From Caulobacter vibrioides (GTDB lineage: Bacteria > Pseudomonadota > Alphaproteobacteria > Caulobacterales > Caulobacteraceae), in NCBI GenBank assembly GCA_001449105.1, contig LNIY01000073.1:62001-126000 (forward strand): a stretch of DNA of 64,000 bases, read 5' to 3'. The translations under genes were made by a program, and so were the position numbers. Below are positions 40,574-49,509 of this stretch, one piece after another. How positions within the stretch are numbered: the stretch's first letter is position 1; each line of letters begins with the position of its first letter. The notes beneath the pieces are model-generated. The model did no database searches. It saw nothing but the letters and a program-made list of their open reading frames with translations, and had not been told where the DNA came from.

Positions 40574-43500
40574 ATGACTATGGGGAAAGACGGCCGTCTG
40601 CGCCGGATGCTGGCCGGATCCGCGGCTCTGGGCGTTCTGCTGGTCGCCGGGGCGGCCTTCGCCCAGACGGTGACCGTGGACGTGCAGGCGCAGTCGCTGG
40701 ACAAGGCGCTGCGCGAACTGGGCAAGGAAACGGGGACCAACATCCTGTTCTCGCCCAAGATGGTCGCCGGTCGTCGCTCGGCCGCCGTGGTCGGCAAGTA
40801 CACGCCGCTGGAAGCCGCCCGCCGCATGGCCGGTTCGGCCGGCCTGGAGGTCGTCGAGGACGGCGCCGGCGCCCTGATCGTCCGCACCCCGGGCGCCGCG
40901 CCCGCCGCCACCCTGCAGCCGGCCTCCTTCCAGACCGTAGATCAAAGCCCTGCTGTCCAGGTTGAAGAGGTCGTGGTGACGGGCTCGCGCCTGCGCCGCA
41001 CCACGTTCGACAGCCCGTCGCCCGTCGTCGAGATCGAGCGCGAGGACCTGCTGGAAAGCGGCTACGTCGACATCGCCGAAGCCCTGACCGACATGCCGGG
41101 CGTCGACATCGGCGTGAACCTGTCGACCAGCCAGTCGGCGGTCCAGGACAACGGCCTGTCCACCGTCAGCCTTCGGGGCCTCGGCCAGAACCGCACCCTG
41201 ACCCTGATCGACGGCCACCGCACGGTGTCCAACGCCGGCAACATGAACGCGGTGAGCCTCAGCTCCATCCCGCAGTTCTTCGTCGACCGCGTCGAGGTCA
41301 GCACCGGCGGCGCCTCGGCCGTCTACGGCTCGGACGCCATCTCCGGCGTGGTCAACGTCATCACCACCAGCAAGCTTGACGGCGTGCGCGCCCGCGTCGT
41401 GGCCGGCGCCACCGACAACGGCGGCGGCAGCAGCACCGAATACTCGGTGGCGGCCGGCAAGCGCTTCCTGAACGACAAGCTGTTCGTCATGGCCGGCGGC
41501 ACCTTCGAAAAGCAGGACGCCCTGAACGCGACCGACCGCAAGTGGGCGCTGCAGTCGGTGGTCTATGACCCCGACACCAACACGGTCTCGGGTCCCGACC
41601 TGTCGACCTACACCCCGGGCGGACGCTTCCGCACCAACGCCTTCTACTACGACGAAGGCGGCCTGAAGCAGAACTTCGTCACCGCCGTGAACGGCTACGA
41701 GACCCGCACCAACGGCACCCTGATCACCCCGGCCAAGCGCTCGTCCGGCGCGCTCAAGATCGCCTACGACGTGACGCCGGGCTTGAAGCTCTGGGCCCAG
41801 TTCCAGGCCTCGCGCGTGACCACCAACTCGGTGCGCGAGCCCTACGGCCTCTACAATTCCACCGCCTACGGCGTGAACGACGAATTCACGATCGGCAACA
41901 TCTCGCGGACCAATCCGTACGTCCCGACCGCGATCTATGCGGCGGCGAACACCACGATCAACTTCCGTCGTCGGATGACCGAGGTCGGCGAGCTCGAGAT
42001 CTACAACCGCCGCACCACGCTGCGCGGCTGGGCCGGCGCCGAGGGCAAGGCGTTCGGCGACTGGGACTGGGGCCTGACCTACGGCTACGGCGAGTACGAC
42101 GGCTACCAGGTCCGTCGCAACGGCCTGAACATGGCCAACGTCAAGAACGCCCTGAACGCTGAGCGCCTCTCGGACGGCACGATCCAGTGCAAGGACGCCG
42201 CCGCCCGCGCCGCGGGCTGCGTGGCGCTGAACCTGTTCGGCATCGGCTCGATCACGCCGGAAATGGCCGACTATATCCGCGCCAACGTCTGGTACCGGCC
42301 GCAGAACCGCCAGGACACCGTCGAGGGCCACATGACCGGCGAGCTGTTCAAGCTGCCGGCCGGCCCGATCCAGACGGCCTTCGGCTTCGAGATGCGTCGC
42401 GACAAGACCCGCACCACCACCGACGAGCTGACCCAGAACGGCCTGACCAACTTCGCCTACATCCCCGAGTACAGCGGCGTGGTGAAGACCAAGGAAGCCT
42501 TCATCGAGGCCTCCGCGCCGCTGCTGAAGGACCTGCCGTTCGCCTACCGCCTGGAAATCGACGGCGCCGTGCGCGTGGCCGACTACAATCTCAAGAACGT
42601 CGGCACGACGCTCAGCTATCGCGGCGGCCTGCAATGGGCGCCGGTCAGGAGCCTGCGTTTCCGGACGGCCTGGAGCCGGGCCCAGCGCGCGCCCGACACC
42701 ACCGAGCTCTACTCGCCGCCGCGCGACGACTATGACTCGATCACCGATATCTGCTCGGGCGTGACGGCCAGCACTTCGGGAACGGTGGCGCAGAACTGCC
42801 GCGCCAACCCGGGCATCGCTGCGGCCATCGCATCCGGCGGGGTGTTCACCTCCGAGGTCACCAGCGTCAACGCGCCCAACGGCGGCAATGTCGACCTGAA
42901 GGAAGAGACCGCCGACACCCTGACGGTGGGCTTCGTCCTCCAGCCGACCTTCCTGCGCGGCTTCAACCTCAGCCTCGACTACTACGACATCAAGATTTCG
43001 GACGCGATCTCGTCGCTGTCGAACGCCCAGCTGATGGCCGAGTGCTACGGCTCGACCGGCGGCACGGACAACCGTTTCTGCAACGTCATCACCCGTGACG
43101 CCGAGGGCCAGATCACCCGGATCCTGAACCTGGAAGAGAACCTGGACGACCTGCGCGCCAGCGGCGTCGACGTGGCCATGCGCTATCGCTTCGACCTCGA
43201 CCGCTGGAACGTGCCGGGCGACTTCACCTTCAGGGCCAACTACAGCCGCCGCCTGAAGCTGGAGACGCGCTATCAGGGGATCAACGGCACGATCCTCAAC
43301 GACGACCTGGGCGAGGTCGGCTCCTCGGAGCACGAGGGCAAGGCCAGCATCGCCTGGCGCAACAGCCACTGGAACCTGCAGTGGACGGCGACCTACATCG
43401 GCAAGGCCGTCGACGACAACGACCTGGCCGCCGCCTACGCCGAAGCCGGCCTGGGCACGCCGCTGTTCTCGAACGTCGCCGCCTTCTGGCGCCACGACCT

Positions 43501-43687
43501 GTCGGTGCGGTTCTCGCCCGATCCGAAGAACAAGGACCTGCGCGTGTTCGGCACGGTGCGGAACGTGTTCGACAACGAAGGTCCGTTCCTGCCCAGCGGC
43601 ACGGAGTCGGGCAACGACTACAACTACAGCGCCGTCTACGGCGTCACCGGCCGAACCTTCACCCTGGGTCTGCAGCTGGCGTTCTGA
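40574..43687 (+). CDS. STN-domain TonB-dependent transducer receptor
   Basis: A 1037-aa outer-membrane receptor: signal peptide to about residue 30, an STN signalling domain (VDVQAQSLDKALRELGKETGTNILFSPKMV, residues of about 35-110), TonB-box/plug start EEVVVTGSRLRRTTFDSPSPV, and a barrel ending in FTLGLQLAF. The STN domain and the adjacent sigma/FecR genes show that it signals its own induction. The RTTFDSPSP/plug type is common in receptors next to peptidases, and an S9 peptidase gene follows; a peptide or peptide-like ligand is plausible. A FecI-type promoter probably lies in 40490-40560. Confidence 0.92.
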   Translation: MTMGKDGRLRRMLAGSAALGVLLVAGAAFAQTVTVDVQAQSLDKALRELGKETGTNILFSPKMVAGRRSAAVVGKYTPLEAARRMAGSAGLEVVEDGAGALIVRTPGAAPAATLQPASFQTVDQSPAVQVEEVVVTGSRLRRTTFDSPSPVVEIEREDLLESGYVDIAEALTDMPGVDIGVNLSTSQSAVQDNGLSTVSLRGLGQNRTLTLIDGHRTVSNAGNMNAVSLSSIPQFFVDRVEVSTGGASAVYGSDAISGVVNVITTSKLDGVRARVVAGATDNGGGSSTEYSVAAGKRFLNDKLFVMAGGTFEKQDALNATDRKWALQSVVYDPDTNTVSGPDLSTYTPGGRFRTNAFYYDEGGLKQNFVTAVNGYETRTNGTLITPAKRSSGALKIAYDVTPGLKLWAQFQASRVTTNSVREPYGLYNSTAYGVNDEFTIGNISRTNPYVPTAIYAAANTTINFRRRMTEVGELEIYNRRTTLRGWAGAEGKAFGDWDWGLTYGYGEYDGYQVRRNGLNMANVKNALNAERLSDGTIQCKDAAARAAGCVALNLFGIGSITPEMADYIRANVWYRPQNRQDTVEGHMTGELFKLPAGPIQTAFGFEMRRDKTRTTTDELTQNGLTNFAYIPEYSGVVKTKEAFIEASAPLLKDLPFAYRLEIDGAVRVADYNLKNVGTTLSYRGGLQWAPVRSLRFRTAWSRAQRAPDTTELYSPPRDDYDSITDICSGVTASTSGTVAQNCRANPGIAAAIASGGVFTSEVTSVNAPNGGNVDLKEETADTLTVGFVLQPTFLRGFNLSLDYYDIKISDAISSLSNAQLMAECYGSTGGTDNRFCNVITRDAEGQITRILNLEENLDDLRASGVDVAMRYRFDLDRWNVPGDFTFRANYSRRLKLETRYQGINGTILNDDLGEVGSSEHEGKASIAWRNSHWNLQWTATYIGKAVDDNDLAAAYAEAGLGTPLFSNVAAFWRHDLSVRFSPDPKNKDLRVFGTVRNVFDNEGPFLPSGTESGNDYNYSAVYGVTGRTFTLGLQLAF

Positions 43688-43693
43688 CGCATC

Positions 43694-43719
43694 TCGCCGG
43701 TGCCTTCGGGCGCCGGCGA
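43694..43719 (+). terminator. UUCG-loop hairpin between receptor and peptidase genes
   Basis: TCGCCGGTGCC pairs with GGCGCCGGCGA around a TTCG tetraloop (one G-U pair), followed by the pyrimidine run TCTCTTCTTCC. It begins 7 nt after the receptor stop and ends 21 nt before the peptidase ATG. It is probably a partial terminator that lowers peptidase expression relative to the receptor. Confidence 0.55.
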
Positions 43720-43740
43720 TCTCTTCTTCCGGAGCTTCCC

Positions 43741-45762
43741 ATGACCTTTTCCCGTCTGGCGGCCCTGGCCGCCGGAGGCCTGCTGGCGTTCACCGCGCCC
43801 GTCGCCTGGTCCGCGCCGCGCGCCATGACCGCCGTCGACCTCGTGGGTCTGGAGAAGCTTTCGGATCCCAAGGTCTCGCCCGACGGCCGGTTCGTCCTCT
43901 ATTCGGTTGGCCGCGTCGACTGGAAGGCCAACGCCGTGCAGGACGACCTCTGGCGCGTCGGCCTCGACGGGGCGGATCCCCGCCGGATGGTCGAGGGACC
44001 GGTCTCGGGCGCGGCCTGGGCCCCCGACGGCAAGCGCTTCGCCTTCGTCGCCAAGCGCGACGGCGACGGCACGCGCCAGATCTACATTTCCCCCATCGAC
44101 GGCGGTGAACCGCATCGCCTGGGCAAGCTGCGCACCAGTCCTTCGTCGCTGCTCTGGTCGCCCGACGGCTCGGCGATCTATTTCCTGGCCGCCGCGCCCG
44201 ACGGCAAGGCGATGGCCAAACGCAAGCGTGAGAAGGACGACATGCTGTCGTTCGAGACCCCGCAGGGCCGCGGCCGGCTGTGGCGCGTCACCCTGGCCGA
44301 CGGCAAGGCCCAGCCGGTGATCGAAGGCGAGTTCGAGGTCGAGGCCTTTGACCTGTCGGCCGACGGCAAGACCATCCTCTATCGCCGCGCGCCCTCCGAC
44401 CTGCTGGACGACAACCCCAAGTCCGAGCTGTGGCTGAAGGAAGGGAAGGGGGCTGACCGCCGCCTGACGGATAACGACTTCCAGGAAAGCGGTCCGCGCC
44501 TGTCGCCGGACGGTCGCTGGGCGCTGTTCCTGGCCACCGCCGAGAACGGCCGCTACGGCACGGTCAATCCGAACCTCTTCGTACTGCCGGCGGCCGGCGG
44601 CGCGCCGCGCGAGCTGGCCCACGGCCTGCCCTACGAGATCGAGGACGCGGTCTGGTCGGCCGACGGCCGCGAAATCTACATCACCGCCACCACCGGCGTT
44701 CGCCGCGAACTCTTCGCCATAGACCTCAAGAGCGAGGCCGTGCGGCCGCTGGCGCGGGGCGACCATGCCGCCGGCGACGTCACCCTGACCCGCGACGGCA
44801 AGACCGTGGTGTTCTTCAAGGCCTCGGCCACGTCGCCGGGCGAGGTGTTCCGGATCGACCCGGCCCGGCCCGCGCCCGCGCAGGTGACCCACCTCAACGA
44901 CGACATCGCCGAGCGCTTTCGCCTGCCGCGCCAGGAGGCGATCCAGTGGACCGCGCCCGACGGCCAGGCGCTGGAAGGCCTCGTCACCTATCCGCTCGAC
45001 TACCAGCCGGGGCGGCGCTACCCGCTGATCGTCCAGAGCCACGGCGGGCCGCGCTCTTCGGACGTGTTCAACATCTTCGCCTACGGCCGTTTCAACCCGC
45101 TGCTGGCGGCCAAGGGCGTGATGACCCTCAGCGTCAACTACCGGGGCGGCACCGGCTACGGCGACGAATTCCTGCAAGGCATGAACGCCGGCTACTTCCG
45201 TCATGCCGACAAGGACGTGCTGTCGGGCGTCGACAACCTGATCGCCAAGGGCCTGGTCGATCCGGACAAACTGGGCGTGATGGGTTGGAGCGCCGGCGGT
45301 CACATGACCAATCGCCTGATCACCGTCACCGACCGCTTCAAGGCCGCGTCCTCGGGGGCGGGCGCGGTCGACTGGCCGTCAATGTACCTGACGTCCGATA
45401 CCCGCTGGCAACGCAGCGAATGGTTCGTGACCCCGCCCTACGGCTCGGCCGCGCGTCGCGACCTCTATGTCGACAATTCGCCGCTCAGCCAACTCGACAA
45501 GGTCAGGACGCCGACCCTGATCCTGGCCGGCGCCGAGGACGAGCGCGTGCCCTGGACCCAGTCTGTCATGCTGCACCGGGCGCTGAAGGCGCTGGGCGTC
45601 GAGACCGAGCTCTACCTGGCGCCGCGCGAGCCGCATAACTTCCGCGAGCTGCGCCACCGCCTGTTCCAGGTGAACGTCCAGATGGACTGGTTCAGCAAGC
45701 GCGTCCTGGGCCAGGACTACGACTGGAGCCAAGCTCCCGACGCCAAGGACGAGACCGACTAG
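43741..45762 (+). CDS. Secreted S9-family prolyl oligopeptidase-like peptidase
   Basis: A 673-aa protein: signal peptide (to about residue 24), WD40-like beta-propeller (repeated SPDGR/APDGKRFAFVAK/SPDGSAIYFLA blades, residues of about 40-390) and a C-terminal alpha/beta hydrolase domain. The catalytic triad is Ser517 (GWSAGGH), Asp600 (AGAEDERVP) and His632 (EPHNF), as in dipeptidyl/acylaminoacyl peptidases. Such enzymes cut short peptides after entry into the central pore. It sits just after a TonB receptor, so it should digest imported peptides in the periplasm. GGAG precedes the ATG. Confidence 0.92.
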   Translation: MTFSRLAALAAGGLLAFTAPVAWSAPRAMTAVDLVGLEKLSDPKVSPDGRFVLYSVGRVDWKANAVQDDLWRVGLDGADPRRMVEGPVSGAAWAPDGKRFAFVAKRDGDGTRQIYISPIDGGEPHRLGKLRTSPSSLLWSPDGSAIYFLAAAPDGKAMAKRKREKDDMLSFETPQGRGRLWRVTLADGKAQPVIEGEFEVEAFDLSADGKTILYRRAPSDLLDDNPKSELWLKEGKGADRRLTDNDFQESGPRLSPDGRWALFLATAENGRYGTVNPNLFVLPAAGGAPRELAHGLPYEIEDAVWSADGREIYITATTGVRRELFAIDLKSEAVRPLARGDHAAGDVTLTRDGKTVVFFKASATSPGEVFRIDPARPAPAQVTHLNDDIAERFRLPRQEAIQWTAPDGQALEGLVTYPLDYQPGRRYPLIVQSHGGPRSSDVFNIFAYGRFNPLLAAKGVMTLSVNYRGGTGYGDEFLQGMNAGYFRHADKDVLSGVDNLIAKGLVDPDKLGVMGWSAGGHMTNRLITVTDRFKAASSGAGAVDWPSMYLTSDTRWQRSEWFVTPPYGSAARRDLYVDNSPLSQLDKVRTPTLILAGAEDERVPWTQSVMLHRALKALGVETELYLAPREPHNFRELRHRLFQVNVQMDWFSKRVLGQDYDWSQAPDAKDETD

Positions 45763-45765
45763 GGG

Positions 45766-45945
45766 CTACTGCAGGGGCGTGTCGTAGGGGCGCGGGTCGT
45801 CGGGATCGAGCGGCGGCGAGGCCGGCGGATCCTCGAACGGCACGACCGGGTCGTCGATCTCCGGCGGCGGGCCGTCGGGCGGGATCTCGGGCGGCGGACG
45901 GCCGGGCGTGGGGTCGGGTTGCGGCGGCGCGATCGGATCGGTCAT
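45766..45945 (-). CDS. Small proline-rich protein of unknown function
   Basis: A 59-aa acidic protein in which about 40% of residues are Pro (PPPEIPPDGPPPEIDDPVVPF). It has no signal peptide or membrane segment and is surely disordered. The ATG at 45945 (MTDPIAPPQ) is preferred to upstream in-frame codons. It ends 3 nt from the convergent S9 peptidase stop codon. Low complexity means that the frame could be a compositional accident, but length, start and position suggest a real small gene. Confidence 0.5.
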   Translation of the reverse strand: MTDPIAPPQPDPTPGRPPPEIPPDGPPPEIDDPVVPFEDPPASPPLDPDDPRPYDTPLQ

Positions 45946-46000
45946 GAGCATGTGCATGATCGACCAACGCGCGCGCCTGCGGTGCAGGTCCGCTGAAAGT

Positions 46001-46231
46001 CTACTGGCAGGCCGAAGTCTCGCCGCTCTCGAAATCGACGCGGAAGCAGTGCTCGACGCCGGTCTCGACGTCGCGGACCACGACGGACGCCTGGCCGTAG
46101 GAATCCACCTCCGGATGCCAGGCCTCCATGAACGCCACGGCGGCCTCTTCGAACGTTTCCGCATCGACGCCATGGGCATGGTCGCAGCCGTCGTGCAGGG
46201 CGTGAACGCGGAAGGTGCGGGTCTCGAGCAT
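46001..46231 (-). CDS. Small conserved-type acidic protein of unknown function
   Basis: A 76-aa protein (MLETRTFRVHALHDG..., ending SGETSACQ) rich in Asp, Glu and His, with no signal peptide. GGAGGAAA lies 5 nt before the ATG at 46231, which is strong support for a real gene and for this start over upstream codons in the same frame. The alternating pattern (SVVVRDVETGVEHCFRVDFESG) suggests a small alpha/beta fold. I do not recognise a function. It probably shares a promoter with the proline-rich gene downstream. Confidence 0.65.
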   Translation of the reverse strand: MLETRTFRVHALHDGCDHAHGVDAETFEEAAVAFMEAWHPEVDSYGQASVVVRDVETGVEHCFRVDFESGETSACQ

Positions 46232-46559
46232 GGCGTTTCCTCCGGGCATCCAACGCATGGCGAGCGCGTAGGATTCAACGCCCGTCGCCGTTCGTCGTCC
46301 AGAGGGCGAGGTCGAATTCCGCGTCCGGGCCAAGCGAGTAAGGCTCAACAGTCTTATCGGAGTCTCTCAAGGCGAGCGTAAGGCTCTGGAATAGCTGGAT
46401 GTTTCGCGCCGTGGTTCGAGTCGCTCGGGCCGCCTGAGAAGTTCTGTGCGTCCGCCCTGAATTTCTGGCCGTCGGTTTCGCGGCGAAGGTCAGGTCGCGG
46501 CCTTACCTATGCCGCCAGTTCAGGCCGGGCCGCGCCCGCCTGCCGCGGTGGAGGGTAGC
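46232..46559. other. Intergenic region without a recognised gene
   Basis: 328 bases between the small protein gene (minus) and the MFS gene (plus), less GC-rich than the genes around it. They must hold the two divergent promoters, but no operator, hairpin or RNA gene could be recognised. GGAGGG lies just before the MFS start at 46560. Confidence 0.5.
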
Positions 46560-47804
46560 ATGCAGAGTTCAGTAGCGGCCGAGCGCGTCGAGGACGAAGC
46601 GGGTCCGGAGGCGCAGGTCGAGCCGCCCGCCGCATGGCCGGGCGTGATCGCCCTGACCATGGGCGTCTTCGCCCTGGTGACGTCGGAGTTCCTGCCCGCC
46701 AGCGTCCTGACGCCGCTGGCCGCCGACCTCGGGGTCAGCGTCGGGGCGGCGGGGCAGGCGGTGACGGCCACGGCCGTGGTCGGCGCCTTCGCGGCCCCGC
46801 TGACGCCGGTGCTGACCGGCCGGTTCGACCGTCGCCTGGTGATGCTGGGCCTGATGGCTGTGCTGGCGATCTCCAACCTGCTGACCATCTTCGCCGCCAA
46901 CCTGCCGGTTCTGCTGGTCGCGCGGGTGCTGCTGGGCGCGGCCCTGGGCGGCTTCTGGTCGATGGCCGCGGCCCTGGGCATGCGGCTGGTGCCGAAGGCG
47001 GCGATCCCCAAGGCGATGTCGCTGATCTTCACCGGCGTGTCGGTGGCGACGGTCTCGGCCGCGCCGGTCGGCGCCTATGTCAGCGATACGCTGGGCTGGC
47101 GGGCCGCCTTCGTCATCGCCGGGATCGTGGGTCTCGCCGCCCTGGCCGCGCAGGCCCTGACCCTGCCGCGCCTGGCCCCGACCTCGGTTCCGCGCCTGGG
47201 CGGCCTGGTCGAGGTGGCCAGACGTCCGGCGGTGGCCGCCGCCCTGGTCGGCGTGCTGCTGGTGATCTCGGGCCACTTCGCCGGCTTCACCTATGTGCGG
47301 CCGGTGCTGGAGCAGGTGTCGGGCCTCGACGTCGCGGCGATCTCGCTCAGCCTGCTGGCCTTCGGCGTCGCCGGCTTCTTCGGCAACCTGGCCGGTGGAG
47401 CGCTGGTCGGCCGTGACCCGCGCCTGTCGATCCTGGGCGGGGCGGGCCTGATCACGGTCGCGGCCGTGGCCATCGTCGCCCTGGGAAGCGTCGGCTGGAT
47501 CGCGGCCCTGGCGCTGACGCTTTGGGGCTTCGCCTTCGCCATGCTGCCCGTCGGCTTCCAGGCCTGGGCGACCTCGGCGGCGACCGACCAGGCCGAACTG
47601 GCCGGCGGCCTTCTGACCTCGACCTTCCAGGTGGCCATCGCGCTGGGCGCGGTGCTGGGCGGCCTGCTGGTCGACCGGCTGGGTCCGCTCAGCGCCCCCG
47701 GCTACGCCGCCAGCGCGGCCCTGGCCGGGGTGATCCTGGTGCTGGCGGTGCGTCGCGGCGCCGCCCGGCAAGCGCCGGAGGCCGTCTGCCGGGCCTGCGG
47801 CTAG
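46560..47804 (+). CDS. MFS efflux transporter, AraJ/NepI-like
   Basis: A 414-aa major facilitator with 12 predicted helices. The first helix (WPGVIALTMGVFALVTSEFLPASVLTPLAADLGVSVGAAGQAVTATAVVGAF) is characteristic of the DHA1 drug/nucleoside/arabinose efflux branch (AraJ, NepI, YdhP). The export substrate is unknown. The ATG at 46560 is chosen because GGAGGG lies 5 nt upstream; the frame is open 51 nt further. Its TAG stop overlaps the stop codon of the convergent MFS gene within a shared CTAG. Confidence 0.87.
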   Translation: MQSSVAAERVEDEAGPEAQVEPPAAWPGVIALTMGVFALVTSEFLPASVLTPLAADLGVSVGAAGQAVTATAVVGAFAAPLTPVLTGRFDRRLVMLGLMAVLAISNLLTIFAANLPVLLVARVLLGAALGGFWSMAAALGMRLVPKAAIPKAMSLIFTGVSVATVSAAPVGAYVSDTLGWRAAFVIAGIVGLAALAAQALTLPRLAPTSVPRLGGLVEVARRPAVAAALVGVLLVISGHFAGFTYVRPVLEQVSGLDVAAISLSLLAFGVAGFFGNLAGGALVGRDPRLSILGGAGLITVAAVAIVALGSVGWIAALALTLWGFAFAMLPVGFQAWATSAATDQAELAGGLLTSTFQVAIALGAVLGGLLVDRLGPLSAPGYAASAALAGVILVLAVRRGAARQAPEAVCRACG

Positions 47805-49312
47805 TCCTCGTCCCGGCGCCGGCCGCTGAGGTCGGCGCCGGCGTCCGGCGCGAACCGCCGGTTCCAGATCGTCGCCGAGGCCGAGATCGCCGTGACGATC
47901 AGGAAGGCCAGGGTGAAGTCCGCCAGCCTCGGACCCGAATGGCCGCCCGCCAGCATGCCGACGTGCAGCGCCAGGGCCCCGGCGCACACCCCCAGCGACA
48001 GCATCAGCTGCTGGAAGGTGGCGTAGAAGCTGGTCGCCGCGCTCATCCGCTCGGGCGGGATCTCGTCATAGGCGATGGTGTTGTAGGCGGTGAACTGGAA
48101 CGACATGCAGAAGCCGCTGATCATCAGGGTCAGAAAGATCAGCCAGGTCGGCCAGCCGGGCCGGAACAGGCCGCAGACCGCGTAGCCGGCGCTGGCCGCC
48201 AGCCCGCCGACGATCATGCTGTTGCGGAACCCGAAGCGGCGCAGGACGCGCGGGGCCAGGCTCTTCATCGCCAGCGAGCCGATCGCTCCGGCGATGGTGA
48301 TCGTGCCGCTGGCCGCGGCGGTCATGCCAAAGCCCAGCTGCAGCATCAGCGGCAGCAGGAAGGGCTGGGCGCCCTGGGTGATGCGGGTCAGCGAGCCGCC
48401 GATCACCGATAGCCTGAACGACGGCACGGCCATCAGCGACAGATCCAGGATCGGGTCGGCGCGGCGCCGGGCGTGGCGCAGGTACAGGCCGCCCGCGACC
48501 AGGCCGACGGCGATCAGCGCCAGGGCCATGGGCAGCTCGCCGCTGCGGCTGGTCATCTCGAAGCCGAACAGCAGGCAGCCCAGCGACGCGCCCGACAGCA
48601 GGAAGCCGACCGGATCGGCGCGCACCGGCGCCTCGCCGCGCACCTCGTCGATGAACAGGGTGACCAGCACGATGCCCAGGATCCCGATCGGGATGTTCAG
48701 GTAGAAGATCCACCGCCAGTCCAGATAGGTGACGATGAAGCCGCCGATCGGCGGTCCCAGGATCGGGCCGATCAGGGCGGGGATGATCAGCCACGACATC
48801 GCCGAGACCATGTCCTGCTTGGCCACCGAGCGCAGCAGCACCAGGCGTCCGATCGGGATCATCATCGCCCCGCCCACGCCTTGCAGGAAACGGGCGAAGA
48901 TCAGGAAGGGCAGGTTGGTCGCCTGGCCGCACAGCACCGAGCCGCAGACGAAGATGGCGATGGCCAGGCGGAACACGGTCTTGGAGCCGAAGCGGTCGGC
49001 CAGGCGTCCGCTGGCCGGAATGAAGATCGCCAGGGCCAGCAGGTAGGCCGTCAGGGCCGAGCTGAGGCTGGTGGCCGGCACGCCGAAGTCCCGCGCCATG
49101 GTCGGCAGGGCCGTGGCCAGCACCGTGGCGTCCATCTGCTCGATGAAGAGCGCGCAGGCGATGATGACGGCGACCAGGCGGTAGGGCGGTCGCTTGGCGA
49201 GATCCTGCTCGGGCGGGCCGGGCGCGCGGGTGACGCCGTCGGCGGCGGGAAGGATGCCGTCGCGGACCTCGGAATTGATCGAGGCCAGGCCGCGCCGTCT
49301 CAGCCTCGTCAC
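47801..49312 (-). CDS. MFS multidrug transporter, DHA2 (EmrB/QacA) type
   Basis: A protein of about 503 aa with 14 predicted helices. FIEQMDATVLATALPTMARDFG, GRLADRFGSKTVFRLAIAIFVCGS and LQGVGGAMMIPIGRLVLLRS (motif A and C regions) identify the DHA2 drug:H+ antiporter group. No membrane-fusion or outer-membrane partner gene lies nearby. The start is uncertain; GTG 49312 with GGGAGA upstream is preferred, while the frame extends to 49444 without signal. It is convergent with another MFS exporter. Confidence 0.87.
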   Translation of the reverse strand: MTRLRRRGLASINSEVRDGILPAADGVTRAPGPPEQDLAKRPPYRLVAVIIACALFIEQMDATVLATALPTMARDFGVPATSLSSALTAYLLALAIFIPASGRLADRFGSKTVFRLAIAIFVCGSVLCGQATNLPFLIFARFLQGVGGAMMIPIGRLVLLRSVAKQDMVSAMSWLIIPALIGPILGPPIGGFIVTYLDWRWIFYLNIPIGILGIVLVTLFIDEVRGEAPVRADPVGFLLSGASLGCLLFGFEMTSRSGELPMALALIAVGLVAGGLYLRHARRRADPILDLSLMAVPSFRLSVIGGSLTRITQGAQPFLLPLMLQLGFGMTAAASGTITIAGAIGSLAMKSLAPRVLRRFGFRNSMIVGGLAASAGYAVCGLFRPGWPTWLIFLTLMISGFCMSFQFTAYNTIAYDEIPPERMSAATSFYATFQQLMLSLGVCAGALALHVGMLAGGHSGPRLADFTLAFLIVTAISASATIWNRRFAPDAGADLSGRRRDED

Positions 49313-49509
49313 GCACCCGTCTCCCGAGGGAAAGTCGTCGGTGTCGTGGCGGGGAAGGAAAAGCTGACTGGCACGGGCGGTCCTGGAGAGGTGGTCGAAC
49401 GGGCGGGCGCAAACTCGTTCGTAACGGCAAGCTGGGTCAAGCAATCGTCAGGTTTTCTAAATTCCTACTGAATTGATCTGAATTGTGATCAAGATCGCCA
49501 AGAGGCCTG

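Noticed and set aside
39404-43495. A 1363-codon open frame on the minus strand opposite the FecR and STN receptor genes
   Set aside because: It is a GC-bias shadow: the plus strand carries recognisable FecR and TonB receptor domains, while the antisense product is low-complexity with no domain, signal or ribosome-binding site.
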